Program-made: the position numbers and the translations under genes | The notes under the pieces: model-generated | The model's input: only the letters and a program-made list of their open reading frames with translations | Told to the model about the DNA's origin: nothing | The model's database searches: none | Assembly (NCBI RefSeq): GCF_021134715.1 | Contig: NC_060024.1 | Coordinates: 1,736,001-1,800,000 of the forward strand | DNA from: Daphnia pulex | Taxonomy: Eukaryota > Arthropoda > Branchiopoda > Diplostraca > Daphniidae | Direction: 5' to 3' | DNA length: 64,000 nt | Part shown: piece after piece, positions 29,776-43,413 of the stretch | Layout of the letters: the number at the start of each line of letters is the position of its first letter | How positions within the stretch are numbered: the stretch's first letter is position 1

Positions 29776-30621
29776 TACACACGAAGAAAGTGCTAGGATT
29801 TTGCATTTCTCATTTTATCTGCTCTTCGGCAAGTTTAAGGTTTTCATTTGAGACCATTAGTACCTTCCGTCGTCAAAACTTTTAATTTTAGAAGTTATTA
29901 TGGACATTAGTACCTCTGTCGTAAGTACTTTTCATTGATTACATTACTATTAAGATTATTTATTTCATTATTATTTATGTTATGTTAGTATGGAAAGTCG
30001 TGTTTGCCAATTTTTTTTTCATAATGAACATGATTTTTGTCAATGCTGCTTCCTGGCCTTCACTTTACACCGGGGGACATACTGTAGGCCCTTTCAAATA
30101 GTCTAGTGGCCGGCAATATGAAGCCGTAGGTGCAGAGAACTCGTATGCTTCGGCTGTCATCCGCCAGGAACGCGAGGAAGAGTGATAAAAAATGGCGACT
30201 AGGCTGGGTGGGAAACTTGTCAAAATTACACTTTACTAGATTTGGAATAACTCGGCCAATCTAATCCAGAATTTAAATTCCTTTTGGATTCGTAATGAAT
30301 GAGGGATGGCCGAGCAAACTTTTGGGAGAATTTGTTTTGGTTTAAAGGTTAGCATTTACCCAAAAACCGATACCAAAGACCCCCCCCCCCCAAAAAAAAA
30401 AAAAAAAAATGTTAAAATTTGAAAAAACCCAGACTTTACCATTAAATATCTCCCGAACGGCAGGGAATATTTAAATTCTGCAATAACAGGTGAATTCGGA
30501 GTAGAAAACTGCATATGCCTGAATTATTTCAGATTTTTAAGTCCCATAGCGGAATGGGAAAAAAGGGGGGTCCATGGATTTGGTGCGCTTGAGTGGTGGA
30601 TTGCTTGTTTAAAAAGTAAAA

Positions 30622-30830
30622 TGATTGAAATTCGCCTTTTTTTTAATTTTACGCCAAAAAAATCAAATCAAATATATTTTTTATTACTTATTTTTGTTTA
30701 TTCTATCTTAATGAATTTTCAAATTCATTTGTAATATTTAAAATTCATATTTAATATTTTAAATAGAATAAACAAAAATAAGTTATAAAAAATACATTTG
30801 ATTTGATTTTTTTGGCGCTAATTTCAATCA
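30622..30830. mobile_element. fold-back MITE, about 209 bp
   Basis: The outer arms GATTGAAATT...GGCGCTAATTTCAATC and long inner arms (CGCCAAAAAAATCAAATCAA from 30652 against the reverse complement of 30764-30817) pair over about 55 bp with few mismatches. The loop is AT-rich. There is no coding capacity. Confidence 0.75.
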
Positions 30831-31101
30831 AAAAATAAACATATAAAAAATTGCCTAATCTAGATCAATTAGGTATTTAAGGACAGGGAATGGAATAAAG
30901 CTTAAATCTAATCAATTTCTGGAAACATTGATTGATAATTTTATATGATTAAGAACGAAAACCCCTATTTTTTGCTATACCCCCGAGAGGCGAGGGGCCT
31001 ACTAATCTAGTGAACCTGGCGGGGAATCTTGGGACCCTTTACTGAACACCCGCCGTTTCTTCCAAGAGACTGGGATAGCGCGAGAGTGTCTGGAGAGTGT
31101 A

Positions 31102-31310
31102 CAGTATCCTACAAAAAAATCCGAACACAGCTCTTTTTCTAAAGCCCAGTTCAATGTATATTTTTTGTTTTTAACTTTGAAGACTTCATATTACATGTAG
31201 AATTAATTGGTTTACAAAGTTCATTTATTAGAATTAAGAAAAAAAATGCCAAAGTATTTTTTTTAAATAAAAAAGAGACCAAGGTGTTCGGATTTTTTTG
31301 TAGGATACTG
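31102..31310. mobile_element. Tc1/mariner-type MITE, 209 bp
   Basis: The perfect 28-bp terminal inverted repeats begin CAGTATCCTACAAAAAAATC, and a TA dinucleotide lies on each side (31100-31101 and 31311-31312), the Tc1/mariner target. The interior is AT-rich and non-coding. Confidence 0.88.
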
Positions 31311-31597
31311 TACCTTTCCTATTATATCGTGGTGATATCATGCTATTTTAATATTTTTGTTATGGAAAAGAAATCGCAAATATTCCTTCAGGTACCTTGC
31401 TAATAACGCAGGTCGCTCACTATTTTACATATGTTTTTCTTAAATAAAAGCTTTGCTCATAAAAATTAAAAATTTTTGTAATTTTTTACCCTATGCATCT
31501 TATTTAAAGTTTTAAACCCAATCCTATTAAAGTTAGTTCTGGATTCAGAAAGGCTACCAATAGGGAAATAGCCGTCGCCAGATGGGGTTTTAACACT

Positions 31598-31633
31598 GAC
31601 AGGGCAATAGCCATAGAGGGCTATTGCCCTGTC
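31598..31633. other. 15-bp perfect hairpin with 6-nt loop
   Basis: GACAGGGCAATAGCC pairs with GGCTATTGCCCTGTC around the loop ATAGAG. GGCAATAG is repeated two more times within the next 80 bp. It lies about 330 bp upstream of the ATAD1 start. Function unknown. Confidence 0.6.
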
Positions 31634-31958
31634 GGACCGGCATGGCAATAGATTTCACGGTAATAGACTGTGGGGTCCGTAAAAGCAGACGGAAAAGTCG
31701 TGGCAATAGACTCAACCCTGTAAAAAATATTTTCTGCTCCATCTCTTGTTGAATTTCAGAGATGGCATTACTCATTACCTAGCAAGTAGCAACCTTTTTC
31801 CCGGAATTCGTCTGCTGTTAAGATATCGTTCGACCGGTTCGACATTCTGTTCTGATTGCAATCTGTGTTGTATTACTGTAATCAACATCGTGGCCAGTGC
31901 CCCTAGTGTATAAAAAGATAATAATTAGTAGTTATTGTTTTATGCATTTGAAGTTAAT

Positions 31959-33937
31959 ATGAATGAAGAAACTAAACTTACTCTTCTATTACGGGTTGCA
32001 TTAGCCACTGCGTTTACGTGTGTTGCTGTGAAATGGATGGTTGATCAATTAGATCCAACCAGGGATAAAAAAAACAAAGCAAAACAACAAGCACAAGCAC
32101 TTATGACTAAATTGAGAATAAAAACCAATATACAGGTAAATAGTATTGTGAGTCAAAAATTCATGTTTACAATCTATGGTACACTCATTTATACCATCAT
32201 CCTTCATTTAATAAATGTTGATGCAGCAAAATAAAAATTCTGTTCTAGTTGATTTGATAAATATTAAATACTTCATTTTTTGATAGTTGGGAAACTAACA
32301 AGGAAGTTCCTGCTCTTCGTCTGTAGGCTATAAGCACTTAGTAGCCTATTAGTTTGTAATGGTGAAGAAAACTGAAACAAGCAATAATTGGAAATTTTAT
32401 ATTGAGTGCTTTTATAATGGTTCAATGTTGAATATTTTCATTTCATTTTTCTCACCATTCTCTATTTTACATAGTTGACAGAGTATGAACTTGCAATTGC
32501 AAGTAATTTGGTTGACCCTGAAAGCATTCCTGTATCTTGGAAAGATGTTGCTGGGCTAGACAGTGTGTTACAGGAACTTCATGACAATCTTATTTTGCCA
32601 ATCAAAAGCAAAAAGCATTTCCCAAGCCAACTCCTTCAACCACCTAAAGGTTAACAGTTCTAGCTTATTGGTTTTAATGGCTCTTCATATTACAGTTATT
32701 TATTCAAATTTCAATACAGGCATACTCTTGCATGGGCCACCAGGCTGTGGGAAAACTATGGTAGGATATAACTCAGATTTGAAAAGTCACTTAATTATTC
32801 TTTTAAACTCTTTGTGGTTGTGTATTATTCATTTTGTGTTCTTGATTGAAAGGTGGCCAAAGCTACCGCTAAAGAAGCAGGAATGCGATTCATAAACCTC
32901 GATGCTTCGACATTAACTGACAAAGTATTATAATAGATATGAATCATAAAACACAATATCATTTACTAAATTAATTTACCTCATCAATTATCAAGTGGTA
33001 TGGTGAGAGTCAGAAATTAGCAACAGCCGTTTTTTCCTTGGCAGTGAAAATTCAACCTTGCATCATATTTATCGACGAAATTGATTCCCTTCTTCGTTCA
33101 AGGTAATTTAACAGTCAAATATTATGCTGTAAAAATAAGTTACAGCCTCCTATTCGATTGTCTCACTACCCCAAAGGGATACTCATGATCATGAAGCTAC
33201 GGCTATGGTGAAGGCTCTTTTCATGTCTCATTGGGTATGAAAATTTTCCTTATGGAAACGAGTGTACGTAATGGCACTGAAACAATTTAATCGGTTTTTT
33301 TATTAATGTACAGGATGGCCTAGCAACAGACAGTTCAAAAAGTAGCGTAGGTTAGTAGGGCGTTTAAATTAAACAATAACAAAAGATTGTCATTTTTTAT
33401 TTGCCATCGAGGATAGTTGTGCTGGGCGCAACCAACCGACCTCAGGACGTGGATAAAGCAATTTTGCGTCGAATGCCATCATCTTTCTACATCGGACTTC
33501 CAGTTAGTAGTTTCTTAAATCAACTTAAATAAGCAGAAACAAATAATGAAACTTTTTCTTCATTGCAATTTAAGGGTATGGAACAACGCCGGCAAGTTGT
33601 GCTCACGATCTTAAAGGATGAACGTGTGGCATCAGGTCTTATCAAAATGTTTGGGGAAAAAATGTAACCAAGTACTAAATATCAATTATTCATAGATGTT
33701 GATTTGGAAACCCTGGCTAGGCTTACGGAAGGATTTTCAGGATCCGATCTTAGAGAGCTATGCAGAACTGCTGCTGTCTATGGAATGCGCGACAGTTTGA
33801 AAAGCACGAAATCGACAGATGACACAACAATGGCCGAAGAAATCACAATGGAAAATTTTTCGCAAGCGCTTGCAAAAATGCGTGATTCTAAACTACATTG
33901 TGGAACTTTGCCCTTGTCTCGTATTGATTTAGATTAA
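31959..33937 (+). CDS. ATAD1: ATAD1/Msp1 AAA ATPase (10 exons, 351 aa)
   Basis: Outer-mitochondrial-membrane AAA ATPase that extracts mislocalised tail-anchored proteins. Exons: 31959-32135, 32475-32649, 32720-32760, 32853-32924, 32996-33102, 33177-33234, 33314-33350, 33417-33502, 33575-33635, 33696-33937. All borders are GT-AG and phases join without a stop. The N-terminus has a hydrophobic anchor ([17 protein letters not shown]). The linker motif [20 protein letters not shown] comes next, then Walker A GPPGCGKT, pore-loop region KWYGESQK, Walker [14 protein letters not shown], sensor and arginine-finger region [18 protein letters not shown], and a C-terminal [16 protein letters not shown]. 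Length is close to vertebrate ATAD1 (about 361). The ATG at 31959 directly precedes the anchor. The gene looks intact. Confidence 0.93.
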
Positions 33938-34285
33938 CCGTCAAAACAAAGTGATGAAAATAAAGTTTGACGCTAGTTTACCTGTTAAGGTTTTTTTTTA
34001 GAAATGTTATTCGTCAACAGTGTTGCCTCATCACATGCAAGAAATCCAAGCTATTTGACAAGTTGTATTGCTTGACTTGTATTGTCCAATATATAATCGA
34101 TACAATGTACATGCGCTGGAAAGAAAACAGCCCCAAGTATAAAAACCCGGTATAACAAATCACACCCTACAATTTTACATAAAAGTACAGAGGAAGAATA
34201 AGGTCGACGAAGAGGTATAACAATGTCAACATCGGTAAAAAACCGAAAAGGCTGCCAGTCACAAGTTGCGATTTGTACAAATAAT
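33938..34285. other. convergent 3' regions of ATAD1 and DLG5
   Basis: The two genes converge with 348 bp between stop codons. An AATAAAG at about 33959 probably serves ATAD1 polyadenylation. The open frames across this stretch are UTR shadows. Confidence 0.6.
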
Positions 34286-37200
34286 TCACCAGATTGATCC
34301 ACGAGGCACCCAAAGAATTTTAGTTTGCTCCTAAATGAATACAGTAGATCCAATTAAGTTAACAAGGAAGCAAAACATTTCATTAAAATTTAAAAATAAA
34401 GAAAAAAAAAAGAATAGTAAATTTTAATATAACAAACCTGATCGACTACAGCAGATACTTGCGTACACAAACACGCTAGATTTCCACCTGCTGGTATAAC
34501 CGCTGCGAAATAGGAATAAAAATTCGTTAATCAAAAGAGGAAGACAGTGAAGATGTAAGAATCAAATAACTTGAAACCTGAAGCAGCGAAAACTTAATTT
34601 TTCAATAAAATTTCAAAAAGTAAATTTACCAGAAATGAGATGACGATGCTCAGCTTCTACTTTGATGACGTGCTCATACATTTCCTTGGCAGCTTTAGCC
34701 GCCGTTTTGTCGGAAGGCAGACGTGTGTCTTTAACCTCGCGAACATGCTTGACTGACTTAAATTTCAAGAGAATTATAATGGGAAAGCAGCGTCGGTTGT
34801 GCAGGCGCGATACAGCATTTAGCGAAACGTCCAACACGCCGTGCAAGTTTTTCTCGCCCACATCTTGCACAGCAGATACTGTAATGCACTCATAGTGAGT
34901 TCCTTTTCGTCGGTACTCGACAAAAATATTTTCATCAAGGTTTTTCTCCATATAAGACTCCGGATAAGGCATCAATTCAGGCATTACCCGAACGAACTTT
35001 CGGGGAAATTCTTGGACCAGCTTGTCCACGACATAGTCCGACAACGGACCAACTATTATAACAGGACGAATTTCTTTGCAATCATAGCGCTCAACTTGAG
35101 CGTACGAAACAGGGCGAGGAGGAATAGTATCCTATTTGTCAGAATTAAAAATATTATTGGAATGGATTTACATAGATACAACTCTGCGTCCTCTTTATTA
35201 CCTGGACGTAGATGGAAGAGAGGCCTAATCCCTCAGAGGATCCCAGTTGTAAACTTGCATCCGAAAAACTTGCAATCTCTTTTGAATCTCGAGATGAGCT
35301 GCGTGTGTGCTTCCTCCTTCTGAAAAAACTGCGCCGTGCTGATGTCGATGAACGTCGCGATTCGTGATCGAGATCAGCCAAACTCGAGCGCTGTAGTAGT
35401 TCTTCTTCGATTTTATATTTAGACGGAATGACACCGCAACGAACTTTACGACCTTCGTTGTCAACAAGCCATGCTCTCCACAAACCTGGAAAAAGAAGGG
35501 TTGTTAATCAAAGGAGTTGCAACGGTACACCGAGCGAGAAAACGACGTTTGTAAGACGTGAAATGAAATAAGTTTTCAATTGAAAGACGAAAATGCAGCA
35601 AATGAATTTACCTGGAACACCGTTGAACATGGTGTTGTCAATATGGAGAATATCATCACGGCGGAAGCCAAGTTCCATTTGCTCGTGATTCTCAAACGCC
35701 ATCTTATCAAACTGAGCTCGAACGTAGAAACTATCGCCGGGTTGTTCGGCGATTTCCCGATATCGTTCCATGTCATGTTGAACAATTAGTGTCACCTTTT
35801 CTGTTGGTTTCGCCAATTCGTATGCCGCTTGCTCAGCAGTAGAATCTCGGAGGTTGACGCCGTTGAATTCGAGGATTCGATCGCCACAGCGCAAACCAGC
35901 CTGAAGGAAAAGTTCCAGCACAAATGATTTCATTTCTCAGATACTAATGCTTCCAAGTTCAACCTACTTTAAAAGCGGGCGAGTCATTCTGAACGGCGTG
36001 AATGAAGATTCCCACGGCGTTTCCGCCGACCAAACTGATGCCGAGGCTATGAGCTTTCTTCATCTCGAGGTACATAAGACGCGGCTCACGATCTCGGTCG
36101 CGACATTTGCTGCTGTTTTCGTCGACTACAGGACTGGTGGTGGTCATTGAAGTTGGTCTTTTCAACGTGGCCAGCGCATGGTGACGCGTAAGAGTGCCGT
36201 GAATCGAAGGAGGTCGAACTACCGAAGAACGAGATTCACTTCCCCGATCGATCATTCTGAAAATTTGATTTAAAAAATAATGATATAAAATAACCACTAA
36301 AAATGAATGACACAATGTTAATTATTATACCGATCAAATTGTAAAGTATTTCTTAAGGTGGCTGCCCCCGGATCGAGAATGTCGGCTTTAGAACTGCTTC
36401 CGTTACCACTGTTATTGCTATGGTCTCGCGAATGGCGAGGGGAGTTGCATGGTGTCGGTGATCCCGAGCGCGACTTTGATCGCTGGTGCGATCCTTCGCC
36501 ATTGCCATCGCATTCACTGCTGGAACTGGTCATTGAAGGAGGGCCCATCAAATTCATGCCGTTCATTTCTTGTAGCTCCTGATATTTCGTAGGATTGTAC
36601 TGGACCAACATCGTTATCGAATCTCCGCACTGATGAAGGACGCATGCTGCAAGTTGGTATGTAGCGCTACGCATGTTGATACCACAGACTTCTAGAAGTT
36701 GATCGCCAACCTGCAATCCAACCTGGGCAGCTAAACTCGACTGATGCACCGACGAAACGAAGACCCCACCCGAATTGCGGCAAAAAATTTGAATGCCCAG
36801 CGGTTCAGAAGATTTTTCAATATATACCCTAATGAAATAAAAGATCAAATAAAAAATGTTGTTAAATAGATAACATGTAAGGATTACAACAGAGATGTAT
36901 GACGTACCTTCGTAGCTCATCAGGTGCTGGTTTAAATTTTGATCCGGACCCGGTGGTCCATGAATACTCATCAATTGACGACCTGCTTCCTACACCAGTA
37001 CCTGGTCGTCCTGGACTAAGAATTTCGACATGAAAATTGGGCATCGGACTTCCATGTTCGGATAGACGTTCGACGCTGCTCGTCGATATTCTTCCAATGC
37101 TGTTTCTGCTGGTCACACTCGGGTTGGACGGAATTCTTATTCTGGCTGGTTCTTTCTTCACGGTGCCAAGGCCATCGGTGTAAGGGAATTGCACGTACTC

Positions 37201-40200
37201 CGTATGGCTACTTCGATTTGATTCGTATCCAAAAGGGACAGGGACCGACGAATGATTGTGGCTATGCTTGTGCGTCCTTGAATAAGCTGAATCTATGGAT
37301 GGTGATTGAGCGTGAGCGTGACTATATGATTTGTTTGAAAGAAGATTGTGTGGTCCTCCTAAAGGGAAGTCGTACGGGTTCTCCGTTGACGGGCGAGGCA
37401 GCGGAGGCGGCGAGGAGTAACGCGGCGGAGACAAGTTGTGGGGATGGTTATGCATATGGCTAACATGAGGCGACACTTTATATTTTAAGGAAGAATGTAA
37501 GGCTGTCGGATAGAGTTGAGATTGTATACGCAGGTGCGTGGGTAGCGCTGTAGGTAAGGCAGCATGGACGTGAATGGGGCCACCGCCCGACAAACCACCA
37601 CCCGCAACTGTGGTGAGGGTCTGTGTGGTTGAAGAGGCAGCCAATTGGCCACCTCGACACATTTCGGCATCGCCGTCATTTTTGCAAGTTGTTCCACAAC
37701 TAGTGTTTCCTTTTTTCTTCAAGTATCTACCCAAATCTTCCTTGCCCAAATTTCCAGATTGCACAGAAAGATCTATGCTTCCGTCAGAGGGCGGATCCAC
37801 TGTTTCCATGCTGGCGCGATCTCCGTAGGCTCTGTAGTCTCCGTTAGGAGCTGCTTGGCTATAAACAATGACAACAGAAATTATATTAGCACACAGTCAC
37901 TATTGTCTCTCCTAAAAATGTCTAACGACATAGAGATTAGTCTCGTAGCTCACCCGGAATCTTTGTCATCGTCCGTTGTGTCATCAACTGCCACCTCATC
38001 CTTAGAGGCTTTCGAGGCGTCGATAAAAACTGAAAGCGGCAGCCTGGCTCGTGGGTATTTGTAACTATGAAATAAAGTGTTGGCCCCTTCCAAATATTCT
38101 CCTGAAATGAATGGAGAACCAGCACGACATCGAGGCCAAGTCCCGCCATTGCACATTCTTGTGTCATCTCGTTTGCATTCAGATTTGGAATTTCCCATAA
38201 CACGCTTTCTCCTGCACAATGTAACCAAACCTGAACCAATTTCCGATTTCTTCTATAGATTACAAAAAAAGAAATAGGAATAAGGTAATTTAAAATCTGT
38301 TGAAAACTGTTTCAAAAAAGAAATTAATCGCAATCCTACTTTATGTGATCCCGAACATGAGGAGGCATCATTGCTGGTAATGGTAAGAGGATTATAATGG
38401 TCGATAACGTCCTCTAAAATAGCGATGGCAGCTGCCTCACGGTCTGTTGCACTAGCAGTCGGACTATTTGAAGTGGTGCTAGTTGAACGTTTCCCATCAT
38501 CCGTGTGATGATTATTTTTTTCTTTGCTATGAGGCCTTCGGGTGCGACCCAGTGTCTCACGGAACATGTCCCAGACAACTAGTCCTGCTGAAGCTATAGA
38601 ACCAGCACTGGATACATTACTGGGAGCATTCGACGATAATGAAGACCCCTTCGAATGTTTGCTCCCTTGGTGTCTTCGAGCGATGGAAAAATGACCGTTC
38701 CCCTTGCCTTGGACATCCACCTGGCCTTCTTCTTCAGTTATGTTGTGGGCACTCGAGTTGCTGCTCGGGGATCCCAGAGAAGGCAATGAAACAGGAAACA
38801 CGGTGGAAGAGAGCGATCCTCGTGCAACTGTAATTGTAGGACCATCATTCTGGCTGAAACTCTCGTCTAAAATTCTGCATACCTGTTCAAAAAACAAACA
38901 ATATTTCTTAAATTTGAAAGTGTGACAATGAAAATAAAATTACCTCAATAAAACTAGTCATAGAGTCCAAAATTCTGCCATTAATACTGCATAAGCGATC
39001 ACCGGCCTTAAGTGTACTTTCTCGGGCAGCAATGCTTCCAGGGGTAACGGATCGTATGTAAATTCCATTTTCCAATGTCAATCCGTGAGACACACCACAA
39101 CCCAAGGGTAACTTTACTGAGTACAATCCCTGGTATAAGCATCTTCTACGCTTTACAGTCAGGGAAACGGGCATTTTGGTGGATCGGAGCAAGTTCAAAA
39201 CTGAATCCGAATCTGCGGCAGTGCAGCTCAGCGTACCAACTTTGAGGAGGCAATCATTTATCTTCAATTTGCCATCAGCTGGGCCTCCCCGCGCAATAGA
39301 CACGACGTAGAGGCCGTAGTCATTGTTGTAAACGGGACGACATTTCCCGCCCGCCAACGAAAAGCCAAAATCCATTAAACAGTTTGACCAATCAAGTTCA
39401 ATTTCCACGGTTTCGGTGTCGCCATCCGAGAAATCAGTTCCTAAGGCGGAATCATAGCTGTGATTAAGTGGAGCACGGCTCTCTTTTTCCTTCTCTTTCT
39501 CCTTTTCTAGTTGAAGGTCCCCAAGTTTGTCTTTCAGCTCTAGGAGAAACAATTGATAATACGACGTCATTATTTGAGACTGCAAAACCGTTAAAAGAAT
39601 TTACGAATCAAATTTACCTTTCAGTTCTTTAGAAGTCTCATTCCTCTGACGTTTGACGTCATCGGAATCACGAAGGGCTTCGGCCAAATCAGAAACGGCT
39701 CGATCTCTTTCTCGCCTCAATCGATCACATAATGTGCGTATGGATTCCCTTTCAAGAACAATTTTATCACGTTCCCCAAAGGCCCAATCCCGGCGTTGTT
39801 TTGATACTTCAGCTTCTTGGAGTGCTTCTGCAAACTCCGTCTGGATTTTTTCAATTTGTTTTTTTAGTTGTTCAACTTCTTGTTCGCCGCTGTCAACTAG
39901 ATATAGTTCTCCTCTTCCACTTTTGGGTGTTTCAGTGCGATCTTTGCGAATTTGTTCACCACTCAAACATCCATTTCCGATTCCAAAGCGATTCTTCCGT
40001 TCTTGATCATCTAGCAACAGGTTTTCATTCCATTGTGGTTCTTGGTATTCCCCACATCTTTCTCGCATGTGATGCAACTCCTACGAAAAAATATCAATAT
40101 ATATATTAATAGATATGGCAAGAAATAGGTGACCAGATATTTGAAAAACTGACCTTTAACGCATTGTCACGATCCTCCAAAGCGGATTTAATTTCTCTCC

Positions 40201-41646
40201 GCAACGACTCTACTTCATAGAGCAACATTTTCTTTTCATCGTGAATCTCGTTGCTCTTGATTTCTAATGTCTTTAACTTCTTGTTTGATTGCAGCAAATC
40301 ATCCTGCAGTTTTTCGATTTCTTTATGAACTGAATCTCTCTCGCGCATGACAAGCGAATATTCCTCCATTGCAGCATTCCGTTCTTCAGTTAGTCTCTTT
40401 AAATCTTTACTACTCTTCATTCTGGAAGCCATTCCTTTATTTATCTCTTCTTCATGTTGAAGTTGAATCTTAGTTAAATAGTCCATGTAGGTGTTTCTTT
40501 CGCGGATTGCAATGTCCCACTGCATAATGGCATGAGTGCACTGCGACTTCAGAACATTTCTCTCACGTACTGCAGCATTACGTTCTTGAATTGATTCTTC
40601 ATATTGCTTCTTTAACCGAGTCATTTCCTCTTGGGCAAGTTCTAATTTGCTTACAGCAGCTGAATGAGAGGCCACAAGATCAGCGTATCTTTTTCGCAAG
40701 GAATCATGCTCATCTAAGATTATAACATGCAAATAAAATTGTTACTAGATTATTCATTCTTAAAGATAATTATCACAACTAGTAATTCCAAAGAATTGAA
40801 TTTAACAACATTTAGGCATTAATTTTGAAATACATGAAAAGGCCAATTTACCTTTAATAGCTTCACATTTGCGCAATGTGTTAACATAAAGTTGATTAAG
40901 TGTTTCATTTGTCCCATTTCCTTTTATCACAGCTTCCTGTTGCTGCCTTCTCAAATCATTTATCTCTTTCCGATCTTCTTCTCTAGCTTGGCTAAGGCTG
41001 TGAACTTCTTGTTCTAAACGCTGCTTTCCAGTTAACACGTCCCCATATTTCGACCGTAGTGTATGCATCTCCTGGGTAGTAGAATCTAGCTTTGACAAAA
41101 CTGATCTATGTTGTCCACGGTAGTACTCAGATTCTTGGACAGCTTTTTCACATCTATCATGCTGTCTCTTAAGAGATTGCAATTCACTCATTGCTGCCTC
41201 ACATTGTCTCTGTAGAGCATCATAATCTCGTACTGAAGATAATTGTTGTGGATAGGTAGAGCGAGTTAATGTCCCTATGAATTAACATGAAAAATGTATA
41301 AAAAATGTAGCAAGGAAACAATTCAAAACATTACCAGAGGAGGAAAAATTGTAAGATGATGAAATAGAAGAAGCAGGGATATGATGTTGAATCTTTGTTA
41401 ATTCCTTTTTTAATAAATCTCTATCATGGGTCACTAACTGCTAATAAAAGATTTTGTTAGCATGTAAAAACAAAAATTATAATGTGTGGTTTAAACCTTA
41501 AGCTCCGCTTTAAGAAGAGCAAGATTGCTTTGTTGAAGATCATAATCAGGCCCCATGCCAATAGTAGATGAATTTTCACAAAGAATTTGATTCATTGCTA
41601 GTGAAAGGTCATTTCCACCAACAATAGATTCATCTGTATTCTCCAT
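34286..41646 (-). CDS. DLG5: DLG5 MAGUK scaffold (16 coding exons, 2,020 aa)
   Basis: Membrane-associated guanylate-kinase scaffold of cell junctions and polarity. Coding exons, in transcript order: 41646-41497, 41440-41335, 41274-40852, 40713-40154, 40080-39618, 39539-38944, 38882-38340, 38252-37954, 37858-36908, 36828-36331, 36256-35968, 35900-35612, 35485-35202, 35131-34630, 34502-34438, 34330-34286. All phases agree and no stop interrupts. The N-terminal half is long coiled coil (exons 3-6). Exon 7 carries two PDZ domains (DFGFSLAGGKCRP; LPLGCGVSHGLTLENGIYIR). PDZ3 is in exon 11 (SEPLGIQIFCRNSGGVFVSS) and PDZ4 in exons 12-13 (SLGISLVGGNAVGIF). SH3 starts at LWRAWLVDNEGRK and the guanylate-kinase domain at RPVIIVGPLSDYV. 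The end EQTKILWVPRG parallels vertebrate DLG5. The ATG at 41646 directly follows a TTGCAG acceptor, so a 5'UTR exon lies upstream. Vertebrate DLG5 is about 1,919 aa. Confidence 0.93.
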
Positions 41647-43410
41647 CTGCAAATTAGTATCAACACAAAAATATATAAATGAGCAATTCATAAAGGACTG
41701 GATAAGAAAAGTTGTCCGATACATGTATATGTACATCTTTTGCTTCAACATTGAAACTTTTTCAATTTCTGAATGGTTTTTTTTTACATACATTTATTAT
41801 TTTAGTCTCAATCATACAACTAACTAATGGTAGGTATATTCAGCTGTGATAAATAGATGCTGTTTTACAAAAGAAATACACCCAAAATTTTGGGTGCAAT
41901 GGGCAGCAAGACCTTTTCACTACTTTCTCAACAGAACAAATAGTTAAACTTCTTACCTTTTTTAATGGTAGAATTGTTCTTGATTACAACATTAGCACAG
42001 AAAAAATGTCCCACATATTTAGAAAACTTTCCATCTTTTTGCATTACATTCACATGAACCGATTAAATAAGAAAAAAAAACAAAAAAAACACTATATCTT
42101 CAATTGCCACGGAGAACCATAATCTATAAACTTGTTGTTGACTCTTAAATGAGTCTTTAATCAGCTTTAATTATGCTGCTGCCTGATGTTGAGTGTTGAC
42201 TGAGTGACTGTTCGCCCCAAACACACCAAAAGGCAAAAGCCCAATCTCCAAAGTCCAAACCTGAAACCTCTGGTGGTGATAATGGACGTCAGTCCCAACT
42301 CCCAAGTCCCAACCTCCAACGTCTTGCGGTACGCGATACCCGCGCCACCGCTCAACATCGTCTGCTGAAATAAAAAAAATATGTCAGGCCGTCACCTGTG
42401 TTTTCAAATGTTTTGTTTTGTTATAACTTATAACAAACGGAACACCATATTAATGTGATCATCTGCCAATAAGGCAGTGCTTCGAGGTAAAGTAAATTTC
42501 CACGAGAACTTTCTTTTTGGTCAAAGATGAATCCGCTGACGTATTGTTTATCGTTATTATGACCACACTTTTGCGGTCTGTTTCCGTAAATTCCGTCGTT
42601 ATCAACAAAGAGTTGTTTCTGAATAAACCTCGTCTGAAACTAATACCTCATACCATGTATGCTCTATCGGCTGTATCTACTAATCTGTAATCTTAGAATA
42701 CATGAAAGATTCAAAAAACAAATTCATGTTCACAAATCACATTCGATAAAGTTTTCGTTTAGTAGCTATAGATGCGGCTAGGTGCAATTAGTAAGCTACT
42801 GGAATATCAATTTGGCGAAGGTGTAATATGCCAGCAGCTTCTCTACACGGAAGATGATTAAAAAATATGAACACGCGACAAGTTCAGTTTTCGATGACTA
42901 TTAGCGAGGGTCTGGCGCGCGTAACTAAAACCGTAAATTCCATAATTTTTTCCTTGTGCTATGTTTACAGACGTGCAGTATAGTATATTCACACGCAAAG
43001 ATTTATTCCGAATTCTTTATTTTCTTAGGAAATTGAGAGAAGGAGTAGCCATAATGCAATGCTGCACAAACACAATCATTACAATTATAAAACAAACGGG
43101 GATTTTTTTTCTTTATTCCCATCGACATCTCTAAATTCTACGTATGGAAATTAATATAGAAAGTGAGCAAATGTTGGTGTCTTCTTGAGCCTACTTAATA
43201 CAAACAGAGCAAAGATAGGGTTGGTCTTCAGTGTATTCACCCTTCTTTATTTTCACACATCTAAATAGGGAAAAAATAGAGAATTTGCTATTAAAATTAA
43301 TGAACGTATAAATATTATTAAGAACTATAACCTAAAATGAAACCATCTATCGCAGATGTCGCACCCCACCCAGTCTTGATTAGGCTATTTTCAAAAAGGT
43401 TTAAGAAGTT
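41647..43410. other. upstream region of DLG5, non-coding
   Basis: It must contain the DLG5 5'UTR exon(s) and promoter, since the coding ATG sits right after a splice acceptor. I cannot place them. The minus-strand frame 42167-42358 has no motif. 42370-43400 is AT-rich with no recognisable gene. Confidence 0.5.
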
Positions 43411-43413
43411 ACT

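Larger units (their letters stand above)
28661..29833. repeat. tRNA array unit 3, truncated
   Basis: It contains the LINE scrap, Ser(CGA), a deleted Ile and a diverged Arg(TCT). It ends after GCTCTTCGGCAAG, before the Ser(TGA) position. It is the most diverged unit, consistent with the array edge. Confidence 0.85.
29834..31930. other. intergenic stretch with MITEs and hairpins
   Basis: I see no gene here. It contains a C-run/A-run at about 30380-30409, a fold-back MITE (30622-30830), a mariner-type MITE (31102-31310) and a short hairpin (31598-31633), listed separately. Confidence 0.6.

Noticed and set aside
42167-42358. 63-codon minus frame upstream of DLG5 as its first exon
   Set aside because: No donor site joins it to the acceptor before ATG 41646 in frame, and DLG5 phase and start are satisfied without it.
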